48,491 nucleotides of DNA, from assembly GCA_019689585.1 (NCBI GenBank), contig JADGHG010000004.1, positions 1-48,491 of the forward strand. Direction: 5' to 3'. The DNA is from Clostridia bacterium (GTDB taxonomy: Bacteria; Bacillota; Sulfobacillia; RBS10-35; JADGHG01). A model generated the notes under the pieces. It did no database searches. It was not told the DNA's origin and saw nothing but the letters and a program-made list of their open reading frames with translations. The position numbers were made by a program, and so were the translations under genes. Positions 1 through 11,569 of this stretch are shown here, piece after piece; the stretch's first letter is position 1; every line of letters begins with the position of its first letter.

Positions 1-164
1 TTCTTCCGAGCCGGCGCGCGTCGACGGCCAGGCCCCGCCCCCGGGCGCCCGCCTCTTCCCCCTCCTTCCGCGCAACCGCGAGCGGCCGCCTGAAGGCCAG
101 GGCGCCACGCCGCCCTGACGGCTCCGCATGGTACCCTAGTGACCCTGAGGGGGATGGACCTCCG

Positions 165-1168
165 GTGGCCCGCGTCTTCTCGGGCGTGCAGCCGACGGGT
201 GAGGCCCACATCGGCAACTACCTGGGCGCGTTCCGGCACTGGCGGCCCGACCCGGAGCACATGTACTGCATCGTCGACCTGCACGCGATCACGGTCGAGC
301 ACGACCCCGAGGCCCTCGAGCGCGACACGCGTTTCATGGCGGGGCTCCTCGTCGCGCTCGGCCTCCACGAGGGCTCGATCCTCTTCGCCCAGTCCGACGT
401 CCCCGCCCACGTCGAGATGATGTGGCTCCTCACGTCGGTGGCGACGGTCGGCGAGCTCGAGCGCATGACGCAGTTCAAGGCCAAGGCCCGGGCCCTCGGC
501 CGCCGGGCCGGCATCCCGGCCGGCCTCCTCATGTACCCGGTCCTCATGGCGGCCGACATCCTCCTCTACCGGACGGACGAGGTGCCCGTCGGCGAGGACC
601 AGAAGCAGCACGTGGAGCTGGCCCGCGACCTGGCCGAGCGCTTCAACCGGCGTTACGGCGAGACGTTCGTCCTGCCCAAGCCGGCCATCTCGCCGGTGGC
701 CGCGCGCATCAAGTCGCTCTCCGACCCGACGCGGAAGATGTCGAAGAGCGACGCCGACCCCGATTCCAAGATCCTCGTCACCGATCCGCCCGACGTGATC
801 CGGCGCAAGGTGATGGCGGCCGTCACCGACTCGGGCCGCGAGGTCTACCCGAGCCCGGAGAAGCCGGGCATCACGAACCTCCTCGAGATCATGTCGGGGT
901 TCACGGGCCGGCCGGTCGAGGCGCTCGTCGCCGAGTACCGCGACGGCGGATACGGCCGGTTCAAGCGCGCGGTGGCCGAGGCCGTGGTCGAAGGGCTGAG
1001 GCCACTCCAGGCGGAGCTCGCGCGCGTGCTCGCCGACCCCGGAGCCATCGAGCGGATCCTCGCCGAGGGCGCCCGCCGCGCGAGCGAGCGGGCCGAGCCG
1101 GTTTTGCGCCTCGCGCGCGAGCGGATGGGCTTCCCGGCCGTGCGGCGGCTCGCAGCCGGGGCCCTGCC

Positions 1169-1172
<4 letters not shown>
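165..1172 (+). CDS. trpS: tryptophanyl-tRNA synthetase
   Basis: GTG start; [32 protein letters not shown] and KMSKS motifs typical of TrpS. Confidence 0.97.
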
Positions 1173-4084
<2,912 letters not shown>

Positions 4085-4120
4085 AGGCGCGAGCGGGCCG
4101 CCCCGGCGCGGGCGTGGGGG

Positions 4121-6244
4121 CTAGGGGAGCGACGCGAGCGAGAAGGCGCTTCGGTCGAGCGCCGAGCCGGCGTCGCCCGTCTCGACCGAGACGAGGACGG
4201 CGCGGCCCGGGGCGCCCGAGGGCGCGACCCGGTCGAGCGGGACGTCGAAGGCGACGACGTCGCCGTCGGCCGTCACCGTCACCGGCTGGGCGAGGGGCCA
4301 GGCCGGCTCGCCCGGCGCGAGCGGGCGGACGGCGACCTCCCCCGCCCGCCAGACGGCGAGGTAGCCTTGGGGCGCCCCGCCGGCGAAGGCCCAGAGGCGC
4401 ACGCGGTACTCCCGGCGCGGGTCGGGCGGGCCGGCGAGCCGGAGCTCGACGCGAAGGCGACCGTCCCGGGCGAGGACGCGTGCACCCACGAGCGAGGCGC
4501 CGCGGTCGAGCCGCGCCTTGAGCGAGGCCGGCAGGACGGGGAGCTCGAGCGCGGCCCGGGCGAGCGACGCCTCGCGCACCGGCGAGAAGACCTCGTCCGT
4601 GCGGGCGAACGATTCGAGCCACGGCCCCATCACGCGCATCTGCGAGCTGTAGGCCTCGATCGCCCTGAGCTTCCGGTCGGCCTCGGCCGTCGTCAGGCCG
4701 AGGCGCACCCAGGCCGTGCGCCGGACGAGGTCGGGCGGCGGCGCGAGCGGCGAGGCCGGCCGGGCGCCGAGGCGGCCGGGCCACATGCCGTGGTGCACGA
4801 CGTACGTGAGGAGCGGCAGGTCGGGCCGCCCCGCGCGCGCGAGCGCGAAGAGGGCGAAATCGTAGGCGGCGCGGTGGTCGGGGTGGCCGTCGAGCGGGTA
4901 GGGCGCGACGACGACCGTCGGCCGGGCCGCCCGGACGACGTCCCAGAGGAGCTCGACCAGGTCCGGGGCGTCGTAGGGGGTTCCCTGGTCGGGGAGCGGG
5001 TAGGGCACGCGGTCGGCGCCCGTGCGGGGGCTCCGGTACGGATGGGCCGGGTCCCAGAAGCGGTCCCAGATCGGCAGAAGGCCCTGGTCGGGGAAGCCGA
5101 GGAGGACGACGTCCTCGCGGCGGAGCCCGAGGATGGCGGCGGCCGCCCGCGACTCGCCCAGGCGGCGCTCGCCGAGGGCGAGGTAGTCGCGGGGCGAGGG
5201 CTCGACGTGGCCCGAGAGGTCGAGGGCCGCGCGCCGGAAGGCGTCGCCGGCCGTGAGGACCACGACCGTCGCCTGCCCGCCGGCGGCGAGCGTGCGCTGG
5301 ATGATGCCTCCGGCCCCGAGCGTCTCGTCGTCCGGGTGCGGCGCGACGACGAGGAGCCTCGTCGCGGCCGAGGGGGCCGGCAGGAGGCTTGCCGGCAGCG
5401 GAGCCTCGGAATCGGCCCGGAGCTCGTAGGCGGTGTAGAGAAAGGGCGAGCCGAGGACGGCGAGCGCGAGCGCGGCGAGGAGGAGGATGCGGCCCGTGGC
5501 GAGGCCGCGCTCGCCGCCAAGGCCGCGGAGCGGCCGGCGAGGTAGACGCCGGGCGCGCCGGCTCGGCCGGGCGACAGGCTTTTCGTCCGCCCTGCGCCCG
5601 AGGCCCGGGGACGGGCCGGCCGCGCCGCCTTCGCCCGGCTCCGCGCCCTCTCGCTCGCGCCTTCTCCCGGCGAGGCGCCAGCCGAGCCAGGCGGCTGCGA
5701 GCGCGAGGACGAGGCCGAGCGCGAGCCAGCCCGCTCCCTTCGCAAGGAGCGAGAGGGCCGTGCGGCCGAGGAGCGTGAAGGCCAGCTGATAGGCGCCCGT
5801 CCAGGTGAGGGCGGCCGCGGCCGACGCCGCCGCGTAGGCGCCGAAGTGGAGGCGGGACGAGCCGGCCAAGAGAATCGCAGGCGTTCGGATCAATCCGAAC
5901 CATCGACCGATGAACACGGTCCACGCGCCGTACCGCCGGAACCAGGCGTGCGCCCGCCCGAGCCGGCGCGGGGAGAGGCCGAGGCGCGGACCGACGTGCC
6001 GTAGGAGGCCGGGGAGCCAGAGCTCGCCGACCTTGTAGCCGGCGAGGGCGCCGAGGAAGTTCCCGAGGGCGGCGGCGAGCCATGCGGAGGTGAACGTCGC
6101 CTTGCCCGCGCTCACGAGGATGCCGGTCGCCAGGAAGAAGGGTTCGACGACGACGCCGGGAAGGCCCGTGCCTTCGAGGAAGAGGGCGAGGGCGAGCACG
6201 GCGAGCAGGGCGACCAGCGGCAGCCCGAAGAGCCAGTTCAGCAC
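4121..6244 (-). CDS. DedA/SNARE-associated membrane domain fused to PIG-L (LmbE-like) deacetylase domain
   Basis: GTG start overlapping psd stop (GTGCTGA). N-terminal DedA pattern (FIGRWFGLIRTPAILLAG), then a TM segment and PIG-L motifs VVAPHPDDETLGAGG and DGHPDHRAAY in one uninterrupted frame. Confidence 0.85.
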   Translation of the reverse strand: MLNWLFGLPLVALLAVLALALFLEGTGLPGVVVEPFFLATGILVSAGKATFTSAWLAAALGNFLGALAGYKVGELWLPGLLRHVGPRLGLSPRRLGRAHAWFRRYGAWTVFIGRWFGLIRTPAILLAGSSRLHFGAYAAASAAAALTWTGAYQLAFTLLGRTALSLLAKGAGWLALGLVLALAAAWLGWRLAGRRREREGAEPGEGGAAGPSPGLGRRADEKPVARPSRRARRLPRRPLRGLGGERGLATGRILLLAALALAVLGSPFLYTAYELRADSEAPLPASLLPAPSAATRLLVVAPHPDDETLGAGGIIQRTLAAGGQATVVVLTAGDAFRRAALDLSGHVEPSPRDYLALGERRLGESRAAAAILGLRREDVVLLGFPDQGLLPIWDRFWDPAHPYRSPRTGADRVPYPLPDQGTPYDAPDLVELLWDVVRAARPTVVVAPYPLDGHPDHRAAYDFALFALARAGRPDLPLLTYVVHHGMWPGRLGARPASPLAPPPDLVRRTAWVRLGLTTAEADRKLRAIEAYSSQMRVMGPWLESFARTDEVFSPVREASLARAALELPVLPASLKARLDRGASLVGARVLARDGRLRVELRLAGPPDPRREYRVRLWAFAGGAPQGYLAVWRAGEVAVRPLAPGEPAWPLAQPVTVTADGDVVAFDVPLDRVAPSGAPGRAVLVSVETGDAGSALDRSAFSLASLP

Positions 6245-6969
6245 GGGCCGCCACCCGCCGCCTGGCCCGCGACGCGCGCGAGGGGCGTCTTCGCGCCGTA
6301 GACCTGCTGGCCCACGCGCACGAGGAACTCGACGTCCGGCCGGTCGAAGTAGACGTCGACCTGGCTCCCGCGCCGGATGAAGGAGAGCTTCTCGCCGCAG
6401 CGCACCGTCTGGCCGGGCTCGACGCGGCACTCGATCTTGTTCACGTAGAGGTCGGCGATCTCGACGAGCGCGAGGCGGATGCCGTCGGCCGGGCCCGTGC
6501 CTCTGAGGAAGACGGTGTTCCGCTCGTTCTCGAGGTGGAAGCGGTGCGCGAAGAGGTCGACGGCGCGGCGCAGGTAGGTGAGGCGGACGTACTCCCAGAG
6601 GTCGACCATCGGCCAGTTGCGGGCGGCGGACGTGTGCACGACGCGCTCCACCACCCCTTCGATCGGCGCGTAGTTATAGTGCACGTCGAGGGGCGACATG
6701 TAGATGCCGAGGAGCCAGCCGTCGGCCGACCACTCGTCGCGGAGGATCTCGCGCACCCGGATCGCCCGGCCGAGCTTCTCGCTCCACACTTCGCCGCCCT
6801 CGACCCGGCGGAGGTAGACGACGCGCCCGTCGGCCGGGGAGACGACGAGGCCCGGCTCGACGGGGGGCACCCGGACCGGGTCGCGGAAGAACCAGACGCG
6901 GCGGAGGTACGTGAGCGCCCCGAGGACGGCGAGGACGAAGAGCGCCGCGGCGACGAGGAAAGCGGTCAC
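6238..6969 (-). CDS. psd: phosphatidylserine decarboxylase proenzyme
   Basis: SPADGRV, YMSPLDVHYNYAPIEG and the processing-type motif RRGSQVDVYF; GTG overlaps upstream stop (GTGA). Confidence 0.92.
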   Translation of the reverse strand: MTAFLVAAALFVLAVLGALTYLRRVWFFRDPVRVPPVEPGLVVSPADGRVVYLRRVEGGEVWSEKLGRAIRVREILRDEWSADGWLLGIYMSPLDVHYNYAPIEGVVERVVHTSAARNWPMVDLWEYVRLTYLRRAVDLFAHRFHLENERNTVFLRGTGPADGIRLALVEIADLYVNKIECRVEPGQTVRCGEKLSFIRRGSQVDVYFDRPDVEFLVRVGQQVYGAKTPLARVAGQAAGGGPC

Positions 6970-8048
6970 GCGAGCCGGCCGCCGTTCTCGACCCAGGCCT
7001 TCCACGCGACGTAGGGGAGCTTCGGCAGGCCGTAGGCGACGAGGCCGAGCGCCGCCCTAGGAGGCGACGGCCTGGGCGGCCGGCCGGCCGCGCCGGCCCG
7101 GCTCGGCGCCCGGCGCGGTCGCCGAGCCCCGGGCGCCTCGGCGCCGCCGAGCCCGGCCGAGGCGCGATAGCGGCGATCGAGCTCCGAAAAGAGCGAGAGG
7201 AGGGCCTCGCGCGGGGGCGCGGCCGGGTCGTGGCCCCCAAGGAGCCGGACGACCTCCCCGGCCGGCGGCGTCCGAAAGAGCTCTTCGTCGACCTCGACAA
7301 GGCGCCGGAGCTCGAGGTAGAGAGGCCGCACGTGAGGGCCGTAGCCGCGCTCCGCCACGGCGGCCCGAAGGCGCGCGTAGGCGCCGACGTCGAGGGGGGC
7401 GTCCGGGGCCCGGGAGACGATCGCCTCGACCGCGCGGAGCACCGCGCCGATGCGGGCGAGGTCCGCGGTGCTGTCGAAGGCGCGGATCTCGACCGTCGGC
7501 AGCCGCCGCGGCAGGATGAGGTCCTGGAAGCGGTCGGCCGGGTCGCCCGTGAGGGGGCCGATCGCGTAGGAGCGCGCGAGGCGGTACGACGGCCGCCTTC
7601 CGTCCGGCGAGTTTTGCAGCGCGCAGAGGATGAGCGGCAAAAAGCGCGCGAGGCGCCGGTAGGCGGCGAGCCGGTCGGGGAGACCGCCCACGTGGACGTG
7701 CAGGCCGCAGGTGTTCGTCGGCAGGAGGAGCCCGGGCAGGGCCCCCATGGCGACCATCCAACCGTCGGTCCGCTCGGCCAGGGCCCGGCGCGCGAGCGCC
7801 AGGGCCGAGACGGCCTCGTCCGGCGAGGGCGCGGGCGCCGTCGCGATCTCGACGCCGCTCATGAGGCAGAGGGCGCGGTCGCGGCCGCGCGCGAAGTTCG
7901 AGGCCGTGCGCGCGTACCAGCTGTGGGGGTCGCTCCAGAGGAGGCGCGCGAGCGGCCAGAACCCGTCGAGCGTGGGCCGGTCCGGGTACGTGAGGAAGAC
8001 CTCTTCTTCGAGGCCGAAGCGGAGGGCGGGGACGGCGGTCGCGCGCAC
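6966..8048 (-). CDS. carboxylate-amine ligase / glutamate-cysteine ligase GCS2 family (YbdK-like)
   Basis: FGLEEEVFL, NTCGLHVHVG, LPTVEIRAFDS motifs of the GCS2 family. Confidence 0.8.
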   Translation of the reverse strand: MRATAVPALRFGLEEEVFLTYPDRPTLDGFWPLARLLWSDPHSWYARTASNFARGRDRALCLMSGVEIATAPAPSPDEAVSALALARRALAERTDGWMVAMGALPGLLLPTNTCGLHVHVGGLPDRLAAYRRLARFLPLILCALQNSPDGRRPSYRLARSYAIGPLTGDPADRFQDLILPRRLPTVEIRAFDSTADLARIGAVLRAVEAIVSRAPDAPLDVGAYARLRAAVAERGYGPHVRPLYLELRRLVEVDEELFRTPPAGEVVRLLGGHDPAAPPREALLSLFSELDRRYRASAGLGGAEAPGARRPRRAPSRAGAAGRPPRPSPPRAALGLVAYGLPKLPYVAWKAWVENGGRLA

Positions 8049-8054
8049 AAGTCC

Positions 8055-8083
8055 AGTCTAGAAGCCGCCCGCGGCGGGAACAA
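8055..8083 (-). promoter_or_regulatory. candidate promoter for GCS2-family gene: -35 TTGTTC, 17-nt spacer, -10 TAGACT, 6 nt to GTG
   Basis: revcomp of 8078-8083 is TTGTTC and of 8055-8060 is TAGACT; start GTG at 8048. Confidence 0.5.
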
Positions 8084-9666
8084 TGCCGCGCGGAGGCGGA
8101 GAGCGCGTGGCCCCCCGCGAGCGCCCGCCCTTCCGGGCGGCCTTGCCGGCCGACGGCCAGGCTCGGGCCGTCGCGAGCGCGGCCTCGATCGACCGCGTCC
8201 GGCGCTACATCTCGAGCGAGCTCGAGGCCAACGTGCGCTACATCGAGGAACTGCTGGGCGTCCGCGAGTCGTACGACATCCTGAGCGAGTCGTACGACTT
8301 CCGCGGCGTGAGGGTGCACGTCTTCGTCATCAACGGCTTCTTCGAGGCCCGCACGGTGCTCCAGGTGCTGCGGACGCTCGCCGAGCTCGGCGGCGGCCGG
8401 CCGGGCGCCGAGGCCGTGCGGCGCATCGTCCACGAGCGCGTCACGCTCCCGGCCTGCAGCGTCGTGCGCACGATCGACGACTTCGTCACGAACGTGCTCT
8501 CCGGGCCGACCGGCCTCCTCATCGACGGCTGCGACGCGGGCGTCGTCGTCGACACGCGCATCTACCCGGCCCGCATGCCCAACACGCCCGAGACGGAGAA
8601 GGTGATCCTCGGGCCCCACGACGGCTTCGTCGAGACGCTCCTCTACAACACGACGCTCATCCGCCGCCGCCTGCGCGACCCGCGCATGCGCTGCGAGATC
8701 ATCCACCTCGGTCGCCACTCGCGGACGGACGTCGCCCTCTGCTACCTGGCCGGGGTCGTCGACGCGGAGCTGCTCGCGCGCGTGCGGGCGCGCCTCGCCG
8801 ACGCCGACGTGCGCAACGTGACGAGCGCGGAGCGCGCCGTCGCCAATCTCCTCTCGCGCCACCCGTGGAACCCGCTGCCGACGGTGCGCTTCACGGAGCG
8901 GGCCGACCTCGCCGCCGCGAACGTCGTCGAAGGCCGCGTCGTCGTCATCGTCGACACCTCGCCGAACGCGATCGTCGTGCCCGCGCCGCTCTTCACGCAC
9001 GTCCCGCATGCCGAGGACTTCCACGTCGGGCCGCTCGCGGCCACCTACATGCGCTGGGTCTCGCTGCTCGCCGGCTTCTTCGCCGTGTTCCTCCCGCCGC
9101 TCTGGCTGCTCGGCGCCCTCGAGCCGCGCTACCTGCCGCCGGCGCTCCATTTCGTCGGCCCGCGCCAGCCGCCGACGGGGCTCTCGCTCACGGGCCAGTT
9201 CGTGCTGGCCGAGGTGGCGATCGAGCTCATCCGCCGCGCCGTCCTGAACACGCCCACCTCGATCACCTCGGCCATGACGATCGTGGGCGCCATCATCGTC
9301 GGCGACGCCGTGACGAGGGTGGGGCTCTTCACGCCCGAGGTGCTCGTCGTGATGGGCTTCGCGACGATCCTCAACTTCGCGATCTCGTCGGTCGAGATGG
9401 GCATCGTGGCGCGCCTCTTCCGCCTCGCGCTCCTCGTCCTCGTCGGGCTCCTCCGGCTCCCAGGCCTCGTCCTCGGCGCCCTCCTCCTCCTCGCGCTCGC
9501 CGTCTCGACCGACTCGCTCGGCGTCCCCTACCTCTGGCCGCTTCTGCCCTTCGACTGGCGGGCCTTCAAGGCCGTCTTCGTCGTCTCGCCCGTGACGGCC
9601 GACATGGCGCCCCGCGGCCAGAGCCCGGCGACGGGCCCGCGGCTCGGGCAAGGGAGCGGCGGGTGA
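8083..9666 (+). CDS. GerA-family spore germination protein (GerAA/SpoVAF-like)
   Basis: YISSELEANVRYIEELLG, membrane core RYLPPALHFVGPRQPPTGLSLTGQFVLAEVAIELIRRAVLNTPTSITSAMTIVGAIIVGDAV; GTG 8107 with GGAGG may be the true start. Confidence 0.9.
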   Translation: MPRGGGERVAPRERPPFRAALPADGQARAVASAASIDRVRRYISSELEANVRYIEELLGVRESYDILSESYDFRGVRVHVFVINGFFEARTVLQVLRTLAELGGGRPGAEAVRRIVHERVTLPACSVVRTIDDFVTNVLSGPTGLLIDGCDAGVVVDTRIYPARMPNTPETEKVILGPHDGFVETLLYNTTLIRRRLRDPRMRCEIIHLGRHSRTDVALCYLAGVVDAELLARVRARLADADVRNVTSAERAVANLLSRHPWNPLPTVRFTERADLAAANVVEGRVVVIVDTSPNAIVVPAPLFTHVPHAEDFHVGPLAATYMRWVSLLAGFFAVFLPPLWLLGALEPRYLPPALHFVGPRQPPTGLSLTGQFVLAEVAIELIRRAVLNTPTSITSAMTIVGAIIVGDAVTRVGLFTPEVLVVMGFATILNFAISSVEMGIVARLFRLALLVLVGLLRLPGLVLGALLLLALAVSTDSLGVPYLWPLLPFDWRAFKAVFVVSPVTADMAPRGQSPATGPRLGQGSGG

Positions 9667-10577
9667 CGGACGAGGGGCCGGCCGTCCGCGAGCGGGCGCT
9701 CGCCGACGGCCTCGTCTGGATCGACGCCGCGCTCCCCGAGGGGCCGGAGGCCGACCTCGGCCGCCACCCGGCCGTCGCCCCTCGGCTCGGCCGTTTGCCG
9801 GAGGTCGTCGCCCGCCGCCTCGGCCGGCCCTTCGAGCGGCCGAGGGTCACGGCCGAGCGGGACGCCGTGTACCTGGCCTTCCTCTGGCCGGCGCGGGACG
9901 AGCGGGGTCGCCTCGCGCCGACGCCCTTCGGGCTCCTCCTCTGGCCCGGCGGCCTTCTCACCGTCCACCGGCCCGGCCTCCGGCCGACCCCGGAGCCCGA
10001 AAGCGGCCGGTCCGCGCGCGACGCCGTCCTCCATGGCCTCCTCGAGCAGGCGGTCGGCCAGTTCGAGGCGCTCGCCCAGGAGCTCGCCCGCGTGGCCGAG
10101 GCGATGTCGGACCGGCTGCAGGAGCCGCCGCCGCGCCCCTTCTTCTACCGGGTCCTTTCCGTGCGCGAGGAGGCCCTGCGCCTGCGCCACGTGCTGGGGC
10201 CGGCGCGCGCGGCCCTCGAACTCCTGCGCTCGCCGCACTTCCCGCTCCTGGGCGAGGCGTGGCGCCCCTTCTTCGACGACCTCGCCGACCGACTCCAGCA
10301 GCTCATCGACGACGTCGAGGACGTCCGCCTCTCGCTCCGGGAGACGCTCGAGGCGCACACGACCATCCACAACGACCGCCAGAACGACATCATGAAGGTG
10401 CTCACGGTGATCTCGACCTTCACGCTGCCGACGACGCTCGTCGCGAGCATCTACGGCATGAACTTCCGCATCCCCGAGTACGCCTGGCCGCACGGCTACG
10501 AGTTCGCGCTCGGCCTCATGTCCGCGATGATGCTCGGGCTCTTCGGCTACCTCCGCTGGCGGGGCTGGTTCGGCTGA
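9663..10577 (+). CDS. CorA-family divalent cation transporter
   Basis: C-terminal two-TM region with YGMNF signature; GTG overlaps preceding stop. Confidence 0.9.
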   Translation: MTDEGPAVRERALADGLVWIDAALPEGPEADLGRHPAVAPRLGRLPEVVARRLGRPFERPRVTAERDAVYLAFLWPARDERGRLAPTPFGLLLWPGGLLTVHRPGLRPTPEPESGRSARDAVLHGLLEQAVGQFEALAQELARVAEAMSDRLQEPPPRPFFYRVLSVREEALRLRHVLGPARAALELLRSPHFPLLGEAWRPFFDDLADRLQQLIDDVEDVRLSLRETLEAHTTIHNDRQNDIMKVLTVISTFTLPTTLVASIYGMNFRIPEYAWPHGYEFALGLMSAMMLGLFGYLRWRGWFG

Positions 10578-10603
10578 GCGAGGGAGCGCGCCGCAAGCGG
10601 CCC

Positions 10604-11476
10604 TCACACGCGGGGCCGGCGGCCCAGGCGGCGCACGCGGCGGGCGGCCGGCTGGAGGAGCATCGCGTGGCGCACGGCGGCGAGCGCCGAGTCGAATTCG
10701 GGGTCGGCCGGGACGTAGGTGACGATGAGGCTCGCCGAGCCCGGGTCGAAGTGGGCCTTCGGCAGGCAGGCCTCGATGCCCGGATGCAGGATGCCGGCCG
10801 CGGCGGCCACCTCGAAGAGGATGAGCTGGATCTGGCCCGGGGCGCACAGCGCGAGCCGGTCGCCAGGCCGGCGCGGGGAGAGCCGGAGCGCACGCACAGC
10901 CGAGGACGGGACAGGGGCCTCGCGCGGAAGGACGACGCGCGCCGTCCCGAAGACGACGGCGTCGCCCTCGACGCGCGGCGCAAGCGGCTCGACCGTCGCC
11001 ACCTCGCCGACCGTCGGGAAGCCGAGCACCCACTCGGCGACGAGGACGGCGGCGAGGGCCGTGGCGATCCCGGCCGGCCAGCCCCAGAGCCAGGCGGCGA
11101 AGCTCGTGGCGAGCGACGTGAGGACGACGGTGTAGTTGCGGGCCTCGAAGCCCATCGCGATCGCCTCGACGTAGGCCGGGCCGCGCGGCACGGGCTCGCT
11201 CCGGTCGAGCTCGGCCAGCATGCGCCGCTCGACCGTGCGCACGGCGTGGAACTGCTGGGCGCCGGCCGCCAGGAAGACGCCGGCGATGAAGTTGTGGGTG
11301 GCGATGGCCGGGACGGCCAGCGCCCCCAGCATGGCCGCCACGAAGCCGAGGAAGAAGTGGATCACGCGGTTGTGCGGGTAGGTGGGGAACTGCCGCACGT
11401 CGGCCCAGAGGAAGTAGGCTCGCTCGAAGAGGCCGGCGGCGACGCCGAGCCCGATGGCGAGGGTCGAGGCGTGCAC
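10604..11476 (-). CDS. YIEGIA-family protein (sporulation-associated membrane protein)
   Basis: GTG start with GGAGG upstream; FPTYPHNRVIHFFLGFVAA and the motif YVEAIAMGFEARNYTVVL, matching the family-defining YIEGIA region. Confidence 0.75.
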   Translation of the reverse strand: MHASTLAIGLGVAAGLFERAYFLWADVRQFPTYPHNRVIHFFLGFVAAMLGALAVPAIATHNFIAGVFLAAGAQQFHAVRTVERRMLAELDRSEPVPRGPAYVEAIAMGFEARNYTVVLTSLATSFAAWLWGWPAGIATALAAVLVAEWVLGFPTVGEVATVEPLAPRVEGDAVVFGTARVVLPREAPVPSSAVRALRLSPRRPGDRLALCAPGQIQLILFEVAAAAGILHPGIEACLPKAHFDPGSASLIVTYVPADPEFDSALAAVRHAMLLQPAARRVRRLGRRPRV

Positions 11477-11569
11477 GGACGCGCCCTCCGCCGTCGAGTC
11501 TGCCCGCCTCCGGCCGGGGGGAGCCGGCCGGCCGGGCTCGCCGCCCGCGGCCGGTGCTACGATCGGCGC

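Noticed and set aside
422-1168. N-terminal extension of the uvrA frame back to 422
   Set aside because: Overlaps trpS in another frame; the conserved UvrA N-terminus begins at 1169
5883-5900. Near-perfect 18-bp inverted repeat GTTCGGAT-ca-ATCCGAAC
   Set aside because: Lies within the conserved DedA coding motif (FGLIRT); most likely a coding coincidence, no promoter context
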